A DNA stretch of 64,000 nt. It comes from Streptomyces capillispiralis (GTDB taxonomy: Bacteria; Actinomycetota; Actinomycetes; Streptomycetales; Streptomycetaceae). Location: NCBI RefSeq assembly GCF_007829875.1, contig NZ_VIWV01000001.1, positions 5,364,501 to 5,428,500 of the forward strand, given 5' to 3'. This document shows, in pieces, positions 7,486-15,544 of the stretch (position 1 is its first letter; every line of letters starts with the position of its first letter). The notes under the pieces are model-generated. The model did not search any database, had not been told where the DNA came from, and was given only the letters and a program-made list of their open reading frames with translations. Both the position numbers and the translations under genes were made by a program.

Positions 7486-8802
7486 ATGGAAGGCACCGCA
7501 TCCGACACCTCCGCACCTCCCGCGCCGTACGAGAACCACGTCCCGCCCGCCGGGTACGACCCGTCGGCCGTCGAGCGCTGGGCCGCCGAGCCCGACAAGC
7601 GTCCCGGCCGCACCGCCTTCCAGCGCGACCGCGCGCGCGTGCTGCACTCCGCCTCCCTGCGCCGCCTCGCCGGCAAGACCCAGGTCGTCGCGCCGGGGGA
7701 GGGCAGTTCCGTCTGGGACGCCAGCCCCCGCACCCGCCTCACCCACTCCCTCGAATGCGCCCAGGTCGGCCGGGAGCTCGGCGCCGCCCTCGGCTGCGAC
7801 CCCGACCTGGTGGAGGCCGCCTGCCTCTCCCACGACCTCGGGCACCCGCCGTTCGGGCACAACGGCGAACAGGCGCTGAACGAGTTCGCCGAGGACTGCG
7901 GAGGCTTCGAGGGCAACGCCCAGTCGCTGCGCCTGCTCACCCGCATCGAACCCAAGCGGTTCACCCCCGAGGGCTCCGTCGGCCTCAACCTGACCCGCGC
8001 CGCCCTCGACGCCGCCACCAAGTACCCCTGGCCCCGCGGCGCCCACCCCACCGACCCCGCCTCCGCGAAGTTCGGCGTCTACGACGACGACCGCCCCGTC
8101 TTCGACTGGATCCGCGGGGACGCCCCCGGCTCCCGCACCTGCTTCGAGGCCCAGGTCATGGACTGGTCCGACGACGTCGCCTACTCGGTGCACGACGTGG
8201 AGGACGGCCTGCACGCCGGTCACATCGACCCGAACTGCCTGCTCGCCGAAGCGGAACGCCGGGCGGTCTTCGCCGTCGCCGTGGGACGGTACGTCCCCGC
8301 GGACACCGACCACGAGGAGCTCGCCGAGGCCCTCGACCGCCTCCTCGCCCAGGAGTGGTGGCCGCACGCCTACGACGGCACCGCCGTCGCCCAGGCCCGC
8401 CTCAAGGACGCCACCAGCCAGCTCATCGGCCGCTTCTGCCTCGCCGCCGAGGGCGCCACCCGGCAGGCGTACGGGGGCGGCCGCCTCACCCGGTACGGCG
8501 CCGAGCTGGTCGTCCCGCGCGGCACCCGCATGGAGTGCGCCGTCCTCAAGGCGGTCGCCGACCGGTACGTCATGCAGCGCGCCGAACAGGAGCGGCTCCG
8601 CGCCGACCAGCGCGTCGTCGTCCTGGAACTCGCCGAGGCCCTCACCGCCCGCGCCCCCGAAGGGCTCGACCCCCAGTTCCGCACCCTGTTCGCACAGGCC
8701 CCGGACGACCGGGCCCGCAAGCGCGTGATCGTCGACCGGATCGCGTCCCTCACGGACGCCTCGGCCCGCGCGCTGCACGCCCGGCTCACGGGGCAGGCAT
8801 GA
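7486..8802 (+). CDS. dgt: deoxyguanosinetriphosphate triphosphohydrolase (HD domain)
   Basis: A 438-aa cytoplasmic dNTP triphosphohydrolase that converts dGTP to deoxyguanosine and triphosphate, controlling dNTP pools. The HD metal site is intact: His87 in RTRLTHSLE, His116-Asp117 in CLSHDLGHPPFGH, and the later Asp in MDWSDDVAYSVHD. The N-terminal FQRDRARVLHSASLRRLAGKTQ block is typical of the bacterial dGTPase family, as is the length of 420-440 residues. It is 49 bp downstream of the chelatase and followed by a flavoprotein and dnaG; dgt next to dnaG is a conserved actinobacterial arrangement. Whether it prefers dGTP or acts on all dNTPs cannot be decided here. Confidence 0.9.
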   Translation: MEGTASDTSAPPAPYENHVPPAGYDPSAVERWAAEPDKRPGRTAFQRDRARVLHSASLRRLAGKTQVVAPGEGSSVWDASPRTRLTHSLECAQVGRELGAALGCDPDLVEAACLSHDLGHPPFGHNGEQALNEFAEDCGGFEGNAQSLRLLTRIEPKRFTPEGSVGLNLTRAALDAATKYPWPRGAHPTDPASAKFGVYDDDRPVFDWIRGDAPGSRTCFEAQVMDWSDDVAYSVHDVEDGLHAGHIDPNCLLAEAERRAVFAVAVGRYVPADTDHEELAEALDRLLAQEWWPHAYDGTAVAQARLKDATSQLIGRFCLAAEGATRQAYGGGRLTRYGAELVVPRGTRMECAVLKAVADRYVMQRAEQERLRADQRVVVLELAEALTARAPEGLDPQFRTLFAQAPDDRARKRVIVDRIASLTDASARALHARLTGQA

Positions 8803-8894
8803 CCCGTATGGCCTGATCGGGTCACTCCCCCTTCCGGCAACACCGCGGGTGCGGGACGCTCGCAGGTGGCGGCACCCCCAAGAGGAGGCATCAC

Positions 8895-10160
8895 GTGGTC
8901 GACGCGGATCAGACATTCGTCATCGTCGGAGGCGGCCTGGCCGGCGCGAAGGCGGCCGAGACGCTGCGAGCGGAGGGCTTCACCGGCCGGGTGATACTGA
9001 TCTGCGACGAACGCGACCACCCCTACGAGCGTCCGCCCCTGTCCAAGGGCTACCTCCTCGGCAAGGAGGAACGCGACAGCGTCTTCGTGCACGAGCCCGC
9101 CTGGTACGCGCGCCACGATGTCGAACTGCACCTCGGCCAGACCGTCGACGCCGTCGACCGCGCCGCGAGGACCGTCCGCTTCGGCGAGGACGGCACCGTC
9201 GTCCGCTACGACAAACTGCTGCTCGCCACCGGCGCCGAACCCCGCCGCCTGGACATCCCGGGCACGGACCTGGCCGGCGTCCACCACCTGCGCCGCCTGG
9301 CCCACGCCGAACGCCTCAAGGGCGTCCTGGCCTCCCTCGGCCGGGACAACGGCCACCTGGTGATCGCCGGCGCCGGCTGGATCGGCCTGGAGATCGCGGC
9401 GGCGGCCCGCCAGTACGGCGCCGAGGTCACCGTCGTCCACCGCGGCCCGACCCCGCTGCACTCGGTCCTCGGCCCCGAACTCGGCCAGCTCTTCGCCGAA
9501 CTGCACCGCGAGCACGGCGTGCGCTTCCACTTCGGCGCCACCCTCACCGAGATCACCGGCCAGGACGGCATGGTCCTCGCCGCCCGCACCGACGACGGCG
9601 AGGAGCACCCCGCGCACGCCGTCCTCGCGGCGATCGGCGCGGCCCCGCGGGTCTCCCTCGCGGAGGCGGCGGGGCTGGAGCTCGCCGCCCGCGCCGACGG
9701 CGGCGGCATCCTAGTCGACGAACGGCTGCGCACCTCCGACCCCGACATCCACGCGGCCGGCGACGTCGCGTCCTTCCCGCACGCCCTGCTCGGCACCCGG
9801 CTGCGCGTGGAGCACTGGGCCAACGCGCTGAACGGCGGTCCGGCGGCCGCCCGCTCGATGCTGGGCCGGGAGGAGGTCTACGACCGCGTCCCCTACTTCT
9901 TCACCGACCAGTACGACCTGGGCATGGAGTACTCCGGGTGGGCGCCGCCGGGGTCGTACGACCAGGTGGTGATCCGCGGTGACGCCGGCAAGCGCGAGTT
10001 CATCGCGTTCTGGGTGAAGGAGGGGCGCGTCCTGGCGGGCATGAACGTGAACGTGTGGGACGTCACGGATCCGGTCCAGGCACTGATCCGCTCCGGCCGG
10101 CGGGTGGACCTCGAGGCCCTGGCCGACCCGCACGTACCGCTGGACGGCCTGGTCGCCTAG
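8895..10160 (+). CDS. FAD-dependent ferredoxin/rubredoxin reductase-like oxidoreductase
   Basis: A 421-aa NAD(P)H- and FAD-binding flavoprotein of the glutathione-reductase fold. The N-terminal FAD site is FVIVGGGLAGAKAAETL (residues 8-24). The NAD(P)H site is LVIAGAGWIGLEIAAAARQ near residues 155-173, and the second FAD motif is DIHAAGDVASF. RPPLSKGYLLG is typical of the ferredoxin reductases that feed Rieske dioxygenases and P450 systems. No redox-active CxxC is present, so it is not a thioredoxin or lipoamide-type enzyme. GTG at 8895 follows GAGGAGG. No ferredoxin or oxygenase is adjacent, so the partner is unknown. Cytoplasmic. Confidence 0.85.
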   Translation: MVDADQTFVIVGGGLAGAKAAETLRAEGFTGRVILICDERDHPYERPPLSKGYLLGKEERDSVFVHEPAWYARHDVELHLGQTVDAVDRAARTVRFGEDGTVVRYDKLLLATGAEPRRLDIPGTDLAGVHHLRRLAHAERLKGVLASLGRDNGHLVIAGAGWIGLEIAAAARQYGAEVTVVHRGPTPLHSVLGPELGQLFAELHREHGVRFHFGATLTEITGQDGMVLAARTDDGEEHPAHAVLAAIGAAPRVSLAEAAGLELAARADGGGILVDERLRTSDPDIHAAGDVASFPHALLGTRLRVEHWANALNGGPAAARSMLGREEVYDRVPYFFTDQYDLGMEYSGWAPPGSYDQVVIRGDAGKREFIAFWVKEGRVLAGMNVNVWDVTDPVQALIRSGRRVDLEALADPHVPLDGLVA

Positions 10161-10252
10161 GTCCTGTCGTCGCACTCCCGTCCGCCGACAGGACCGGGGC
10201 CCCGCGCCCCCGAGGAGCGCGCTCGCGTCCTCGTGCTGTCGGTCCGGCCCCG

Positions 10253-10264
10253 TAGAATTCACGC
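10253..10264 (+). promoter_or_regulatory. -10 element positioned for leaderless dnaG mRNA
   Basis: TAGAAT at 10253-10258 is a near-consensus Streptomyces -10 hexamer and sits exactly 12 nt before the GTG at 10265, so transcription would begin at the start codon. No ribosome site is visible there. No good -35 is seen at 17-18 bp. Confidence 0.5.
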
Positions 10265-12190
10265 GTGGCAGGACGGATCAACGACGAGGACGTGAAGGCG
10301 GTACGGGACGCGGTCCCGATCGACGCCGTGGTGTCCGAGTACCTCCAGCTGCGCAACGCGGGCGGCGGCAACCTCAAGGGCCTCTGCCCCTTCCACGACG
10401 AGAAGTCGCCGTCCTTCCAGGTCAGCCCGAGCAAGGGACTCTTCCACTGCTTCGGCTGCCAGGAGGGCGGCGACACCATCACGTTCGTGATGAAGATCGA
10501 CCACCTCTCCTTCTCGGAGGCGGTCGAGCGCCTCGCCGGACAGGCCGGCATCACCCTGCGCTACGAGGAGGGCGGGTACAACCCCACCCACCAGCGCGGC
10601 GAGCGCATCCGCCTGGTCGAGGCCCACAAGATCGCCGCCGAGTGGTACGCGGAACAGCTCGCCTCCTCCGCCGAGGCCGAGACCGGCCGGGTCTTCCTCG
10701 CCGAGCGCGGCTTCGACCAGGCCGCCGCCCTCCACTTCGGCGTCGGCTACAGCCCCCAGGGCTGGGACCACCTCACCCGCTTCCTGCGCGGCAAGGGCTT
10801 CAGCGACAAGGAGCTGCTGCTCTCCGGGCTCGCCCAGGAGGGCCGCCGCGGCCCCATCGACCGCTTCCGCGGCCGGCTGATGTGGCCCATCCGCGACATC
10901 GGCGGAGACGTCGTCGGCTTCGGCGCCCGCAAGCTGTACGAGGCCGACAACGGGCCCAAGTACCTCAACACCCCCGACACCGCGATCTACAAGAAGTCCC
11001 AGGTCCTCTACGGCATCGACCTGGCCAAGAAGGACATCGCCAAGTCCTCCCGCGCGGTCGTCGTCGAGGGCTACACCGACGTGATGGCCTGCCACCTCGC
11101 CGGAGTGACGACCGCCATCGCCACCTGCGGCACCGCCTTCGGCGGCGACCACATCAAGATCCTGCGCCGGCTGCTCATGGACAACGGCAGCGCCCGCGTG
11201 ATCTTCACCTTCGACGGCGACGCGGCCGGCCAGAAGGCCGCCCTGCGCGCCTTCGAGGACGACCAGAAGTTCGCCGCCGAGACCTACATCGCCATCGCCC
11301 CCGACGGCATGGACCCCTGCGACCTGCGCCTCGCCAAGGGCGACGAGGCCGTCGCCGACCTGGTCGAACCCCGCACCCCGCTCTTCGAGTTCGCGCTCTG
11401 CCAGATCGTGCGCCGCTACGACCTGGACACCCCGGCCGGCCGTGCCGCCGCCCTCGACGAGGCCGCCCCGATCGTCGCCCGCATCAAGAACAGCGGCGCC
11501 CAGCACGAGGTCGCCGTCGAGCTCGCCGGCATGCTCGGCATCCTCGACACCCAGTTCGTCGTCAAGCGGGTCGCCCAGCTCGCCCGCTGGGCCCGCGACC
11601 GCGGCGGCAAGGGCCCCGCCCCCGACCGGCAGCAGCGCGGCGGCCCGCAGCAGTACGCCGGCGCCCCCGGGCAGCCCGCCCCGCGCGGCCCCGCCCTCAC
11701 CCTCCGCAACCCCGTCTTCGCCACCGAACGCGAACTGCTCAAGCTCGCCCTCCAGCGCCCCGAACTGGTCTCCCCGGCCTTCGACGCCTACGGGGTCGAC
11801 GAGTTCACCGCCCCGCCCTACGCCGCCGTCCGCCAGGCGATCCTCGACGCCGGGGGCGCGGAGTACGGCCTCCAGGACCCGCAGGAGTACCTGATCCGGG
11901 TCCGCGAGGCCGCCCCCGACGACACCGTCCGCGCCATGGTCACCGAACTCGCCGTCGAGGCGATCATGCTGCACCGGGGCGTGAAGGACGCCGACGACAC
12001 CTACGCCGGCGCCCAGCTGGTCACCGTCCGCCGCCGCGCCGTCGAGCGCCGCATCCGCGACATCACCAGCCGCCTCACCCGCCTCGGCGCCCACGGCGAC
12101 CCGGCCGAACTGACCGCCGTGCAGAACGAGCTGTGGGTCCTCCAGCAGTACGACCAGGCCCTGCGCGAGCACGGCGCCGCGGCGCTGTAG
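10265..12190 (+). CDS. dnaG: DNA primase
   Basis: A 641-aa primase that makes RNA primers at the replication fork together with DnaB helicase. The N-terminal CHC2 zinc ribbon is clear (CPFHDEKSPSF and FHCFGCQ). The catalytic TOPRIM domain contains VVVEGYTDVMA and FDGDAAGQKA. A Gly/Gln/Pro-rich linker (about residues 445-480) precedes the C-terminal helicase-binding domain. Length is normal for actinobacterial DnaG. The GTG start has no Shine-Dalgarno sequence but a TAGAAT -10 at the right distance for leaderless transcription. The neighbouring dgt and hrdA fit the Streptomyces gene order. Confidence 0.96.
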   Translation: MAGRINDEDVKAVRDAVPIDAVVSEYLQLRNAGGGNLKGLCPFHDEKSPSFQVSPSKGLFHCFGCQEGGDTITFVMKIDHLSFSEAVERLAGQAGITLRYEEGGYNPTHQRGERIRLVEAHKIAAEWYAEQLASSAEAETGRVFLAERGFDQAAALHFGVGYSPQGWDHLTRFLRGKGFSDKELLLSGLAQEGRRGPIDRFRGRLMWPIRDIGGDVVGFGARKLYEADNGPKYLNTPDTAIYKKSQVLYGIDLAKKDIAKSSRAVVVEGYTDVMACHLAGVTTAIATCGTAFGGDHIKILRRLLMDNGSARVIFTFDGDAAGQKAALRAFEDDQKFAAETYIAIAPDGMDPCDLRLAKGDEAVADLVEPRTPLFEFALCQIVRRYDLDTPAGRAAALDEAAPIVARIKNSGAQHEVAVELAGMLGILDTQFVVKRVAQLARWARDRGGKGPAPDRQQRGGPQQYAGAPGQPAPRGPALTLRNPVFATERELLKLALQRPELVSPAFDAYGVDEFTAPPYAAVRQAILDAGGAEYGLQDPQEYLIRVREAAPDDTVRAMVTELAVEAIMLHRGVKDADDTYAGAQLVTVRRRAVERRIRDITSRLTRLGAHGDPAELTAVQNELWVLQQYDQALREHGAAAL

Positions 12191-12443
12191 CCCGGCATCA
12201 CCACGCCGTCACGGACCGGACGCAAAAAGTCATCGCACGCCCCTCGTGAGGACGATGTGTCGTACCCCACACTGGGTGACGGTGCCTGAGTCCTCGGAGC
12301 GCGGCCGATCCGTCACCGACGGGTCCCGGACATCCGCGGTTCCGCTCATCGCGTACGGGACGGACAGCGGCGAGGCCGCCGACTCCGCTCCCGAAGTACC
12401 GCTGCCGCCCTCCTTGGCAGCGATCATCCTGGAGGTCGCCCCC
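12191..12443. other. intergenic region upstream of the sigma factor gene
   Basis: 253 bp between the dnaG stop and the preferred hrdA start. An in-frame GTG at 12246 would extend the sigma factor by 66 residues, but that stretch lacks a ribosome site and sigma-factor similarity. It probably holds the hrdA promoter and leader; no confident promoter was identified. Confidence 0.45.
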
Positions 12444-13550
12444 GTGCAGACCCAGACCCTCACCCAGCCGGACGCCGGCGTGCTGTCCGCGATGCCCGCG
12501 CAGAGCCGCGTCGCGCACCACCCCGAGACCCCGCCCGAGCCGGCCGAACCCCCCGCCGAGGCCCTGGACCCGGCCGGCCTCCCGGCCGAACCCGCCGAAC
12601 CCGCCGAACCGGCCGCGCCCGTCCGCCCCGACACCGGCAGCCCCTCCTCGGACCTGTTCCGCCAGTACCTGCGCGAGATCGGCCGCATCCCCCTGCTGAC
12701 CGCGGCCGAGGAGGTCGAACTCGCCCGCCGCGTCGAGGCCGGACTGTTCGCCGAGGAGAAACTGCGCCTGACCCCCGACCTGGACAGCCGGCTCGCCCAC
12801 GACCTGGACCGGCTCGTCGTCATGGGCCGGATGGCCAAGCGCCGGCTGATCGAGGCGAACCTGCGGCTCGTCGTGTCCGTCGCCAAGCGGTACATCGGCC
12901 GGGGCCTGACCATGCTCGACCTGGTCCAGGAGGGCAACCTCGGCCTGATCCGCGCGGTGGAGAAGTTCGACTACGCCCGCGGCTACAAGTTCTCCACCTA
13001 CGCCACCTGGTGGATCCGCCAGGCCATGTCCCGCGCCCTGGCCGACCAGGCCCGCACCATCCGCGTCCCCGTCCACGTCGTCGAACTCATCAACCGCGTC
13101 GTCCGCGTCCAGCGGCGCATGCTCCAGGAACGCGGCTACGAACCGACGCCGGCCGAGGTCGCCGCCCATCTGGACCTGCCGCCCGAGCGGGTCGGCGAGG
13201 TGCTGCGGCTGGCCCAGGAACCGGTCTCCCTGCACGCCCCCGTGGGCGAGGAGGACGAGGTGGCCCTCGGCGACCTCATCGAGGACGGCGACGCGGCGAG
13301 TCCGGTGGAGTCGGCGGCGTTCCTGCTGCTGCGGGAGCACCTGGAAGCGGTGCTGTCGACGCTGGGGGAGCGGGAACGCAAGGTCGTGCAGCTGCGCTAC
13401 GGACTGGTCGACGGGCGTCCCCGCACGCTGGAGGAGATAGGCCGCATCTTCGGCGTGACACGCGAACGCATCCGCCAGATCGAGTCCAAGACGCTCAGCA
13501 AACTCCGCGACCACGCCTTCGCCGACCAGCTGCGCGGCTACCTGGACTGA
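12444..13550 (+). CDS. hrdA: group 1/2 RNA polymerase sigma factor, HrdA type
   Basis: A 368-aa sigma-70 protein. Residues 1-65 are a Pro/Glu/Ala-rich tail. Region 1.2 begins at SSDLFRQYLREIGRIPLL. Region 2 contains RLVVSVAKRYIGRGLTMLDL and YKFSTYATWWIRQAM, the core-binding and -10-recognition helices. Region 3 follows, and region 4 has GVTRERIRQIESKTLSKLR, the -35-recognition helix-turn-helix. The compact length and position next to dnaG fit HrdA, a principal-like, non-essential Streptomyces sigma factor; hrdC or hrdD are alternatives. GTG at 12444 is chosen because GGAGGT lies 7 nt upstream. The gene ends inside a strong palindromic terminator. Confidence 0.85.
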   Translation: MQTQTLTQPDAGVLSAMPAQSRVAHHPETPPEPAEPPAEALDPAGLPAEPAEPAEPAAPVRPDTGSPSSDLFRQYLREIGRIPLLTAAEEVELARRVEAGLFAEEKLRLTPDLDSRLAHDLDRLVVMGRMAKRRLIEANLRLVVSVAKRYIGRGLTMLDLVQEGNLGLIRAVEKFDYARGYKFSTYATWWIRQAMSRALADQARTIRVPVHVVELINRVVRVQRRMLQERGYEPTPAEVAAHLDLPPERVGEVLRLAQEPVSLHAPVGEEDEVALGDLIEDGDAASPVESAAFLLLREHLEAVLSTLGERERKVVQLRYGLVDGRPRTLEEIGRIFGVTRERIRQIESKTLSKLRDHAFADQLRGYLD

Positions 13551-13601
13551 CGCCCCCGCCCCCCGCTCCGGTCCGGACCGCAGCGGGGGGCGGGGGCGTC
13601 A
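13548..13601. terminator. 54-bp palindromic bidirectional terminator
   Basis: The 20-nt arms 13548-13567 and 13582-13601 are perfectly complementary (TGACGCCCCCGCCCCCCGCT and its reverse complement). The 14-nt loop itself contains the palindrome CGGTCCGGACCG (13569-13580), so the element is almost one continuous hairpin. It begins at the TGA stop codon of hrdA and ends 15 bp before the stop of the convergent ABC gene, so it can serve both strands. There is no T tract. Confidence 0.85.
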
Positions 13602-13615
13602 GCCGCCGGGGACGG

Positions 13616-15544
13616 TCAGTCGACCTCCGCCACCGCCTCCGCGAACTGCGCCTTGTAGAGGCGGGCGTACGCGCCGTCGGCCGCCAGCAGCTTCTCGTGC
13701 GCGCCCTGCTCCACGATGGACCCGTTCTCCATCACCAGGATGGTGTCCGCGTCCCGGATGGTCGACAGCCGGTGCGCGATGACGAACGACGTACGCCCGT
13801 GCGCCAGCCGCGCCATCGCCTTCTGGATCAGCACCTCCGTCCGCGTGTCCACGGAACTCGTCGCCTCGTCCAGCACCAGGATCACCGGATCGGACAGGAA
13901 CGCCCGCGCGATGGTGATCAGCTGCTTCTCACCCGCGCTGACCCCGCTGCCCTCGTCGTCGATCACCGTGTCGTACCCGTCGGGCAGCGTGCGCACGAAC
14001 CGGTCCGCGTGGGCGGCCCGCGCCGCCTCCTCGATCTCCTCCCGGGTGACCTCCCGGGACGCCCCGTACGCGATGTTCTCCGCGATGGTGCCGCCGAACA
14101 GCCAGGTGTCCTGGAGCACCATGCCGATCCCGGCCCGCAGGTCGTCCCGGGACATCCGCGCGATGTCCACCCCGTCGAGGGTGATGCGCCCGCCGGACAC
14201 CTCGTAGAACCGCATCAGCAGGTTCACCAGCGTGGTCTTGCCGGCGCCCGTCGGGCCGACGATGGCCACCGTCCGGCCCGGTTCGACCGTCAGCGACAGG
14301 TCCTCGATCAGCGGCTTGTCGGGGTCGTACCGGAACGACACCCGCTCCAGCTCCACCCGCCCGCGCGGCTCCCGGGGCCGCTCGGCCGGCGAGGGGTCGG
14401 CCTCCTGCTCCTCCGCGTCCAGCAGTTCGAAGATCCGCTCGGCGGAGGCGACACCGGACTGCACCAGGTTCGCCATCGAGGCGACCTGCGTCAGCGGCAT
14501 CGAGAACTGCCGCGAGTACTGGATGAACGCCTGCACGTCACCGATGGACAGCGACCCGGACGCGACCCGCAGCCCCCCGACGACCGCCACCAGCACGTAG
14601 TTGATGTTCGACACGAAGAACATCAGCGGCTGCATGATCCCGCTGTTGAACTGCGCCTTGAACCCGGCCTCGTACAGCGCCTCGTTCTCCTCGGCGAACT
14701 TGGCGGCCGACTCCTCCTGCCGCCCGAACACCTTCACCAGGGTGTGCCCGGTGTACATCTCCTCGATGTGCGCGTTGAGGGTGCCGGTGGTGCGCCACTG
14801 CTGCACGAAGTGCGGCTGCGACCGCTTGCCCACACGGGTGGCGACGACGAACGACAGCGGCACCGTCACCAGCGCCACCAGCGCGAGGATCCAGGAGACG
14901 TAGAACATCATCGCCAGCACACCGATGATCGTGAGCAGCGAGTTGATCAGCTGGCCCATCGACTGCTGGAGCGTCTGCCCGACGTTGTCGATGTCGTTGG
15001 TCGCGCGGCTCAGCACCTCACCGCGCTGCCGCCGGTCGAAGTACGACAGCGGCAGCCGCGACAGCTTCGTCTGCACGTCCTCGCGCATCCGGAACACGGT
15101 GCGGTTCACCGCCCGGTTCACCAGCCGGGTCGCCACCGCCATCAGCAGACCGGCGGCCGTGAACACCACCAGCGCGAACAGCAGGACGTTCCCCACCGCC
15201 GTGAAGTCGATGCCCTCGCCCGGGGTGAAGTCGGTACCGCGGAGCATGTCGGCGACATCGCCCTCGCCCCGCTCCCGCATCGAGTCGAGCACCTGCTCCT
15301 TGGTGGCGCCCTCCGGCATCTCCCGCCCGACGATCCCCGCGAACACCAGGTCGGTCGCCCGGCCGAGGATCTTCGGCCCGATCACGCTGAATCCCACGCT
15401 CAGGACGACACAGGCCAGCAGCCCGTAGATCGTCAGGCGCTCCGGCCGGAACTGTGCGATCAGCCGTCTGCTCGACCCCTTGAAGTCGATCGTCCGCTGG
15501 TCGGGGCCGCCCCCGGCCATCATCCGGCCTCCTGGCCCCGCCAT
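13616..15544 (-). CDS. ABC exporter half-transporter, second subunit (ATPase + permease)
   Basis: A 642-aa type I ABC exporter half: a six-helix transmembrane domain in about residues 30-370 and an ATPase domain after that. Walker A is GPTGAGKTT and Walker B is ILVLDEATSSVD with the catalytic Glu. The signature loop is VSAGEKQ instead of LSGGQ. The preceding gene has the complementary defect, so the two form a heterodimer with one active and one degenerate ATP site. The ATG at 15544 shares one base with the upstream stop (TGATG), so translation is coupled. Roughly residues 65-110 form an acidic extracytoplasmic loop. Substrate is unknown; export of a drug, lipid or peptide is likely. Confidence 0.9.
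   Translation of the reverse strand: MAGPGGRMMAGGGPDQRTIDFKGSSRRLIAQFRPERLTIYGLLACVVLSVGFSVIGPKILGRATDLVFAGIVGREMPEGATKEQVLDSMRERGEGDVADMLRGTDFTPGEGIDFTAVGNVLLFALVVFTAAGLLMAVATRLVNRAVNRTVFRMREDVQTKLSRLPLSYFDRRQRGEVLSRATNDIDNVGQTLQQSMGQLINSLLTIIGVLAMMFYVSWILALVALVTVPLSFVVATRVGKRSQPHFVQQWRTTGTLNAHIEEMYTGHTLVKVFGRQEESAAKFAEENEALYEAGFKAQFNSGIMQPLMFFVSNINYVLVAVVGGLRVASGSLSIGDVQAFIQYSRQFSMPLTQVASMANLVQSGVASAERIFELLDAEEQEADPSPAERPREPRGRVELERVSFRYDPDKPLIEDLSLTVEPGRTVAIVGPTGAGKTTLVNLLMRFYEVSGGRITLDGVDIARMSRDDLRAGIGMVLQDTWLFGGTIAENIAYGASREVTREEIEEAARAAHADRFVRTLPDGYDTVIDDEGSGVSAGEKQLITIARAFLSDPVILVLDEATSSVDTRTEVLIQKAMARLAHGRTSFVIAHRLSTIRDADTILVMENGSIVEQGAHEKLLAADGAYARLYKAQFAEAVAEVD

Noticed and set aside
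12246..12443. N-terminal extension of the sigma factor from GTG 12246
   Set aside because: No ribosome site, no sigma similarity in the extra 66 residues, and GGAGGT points to GTG 12444.
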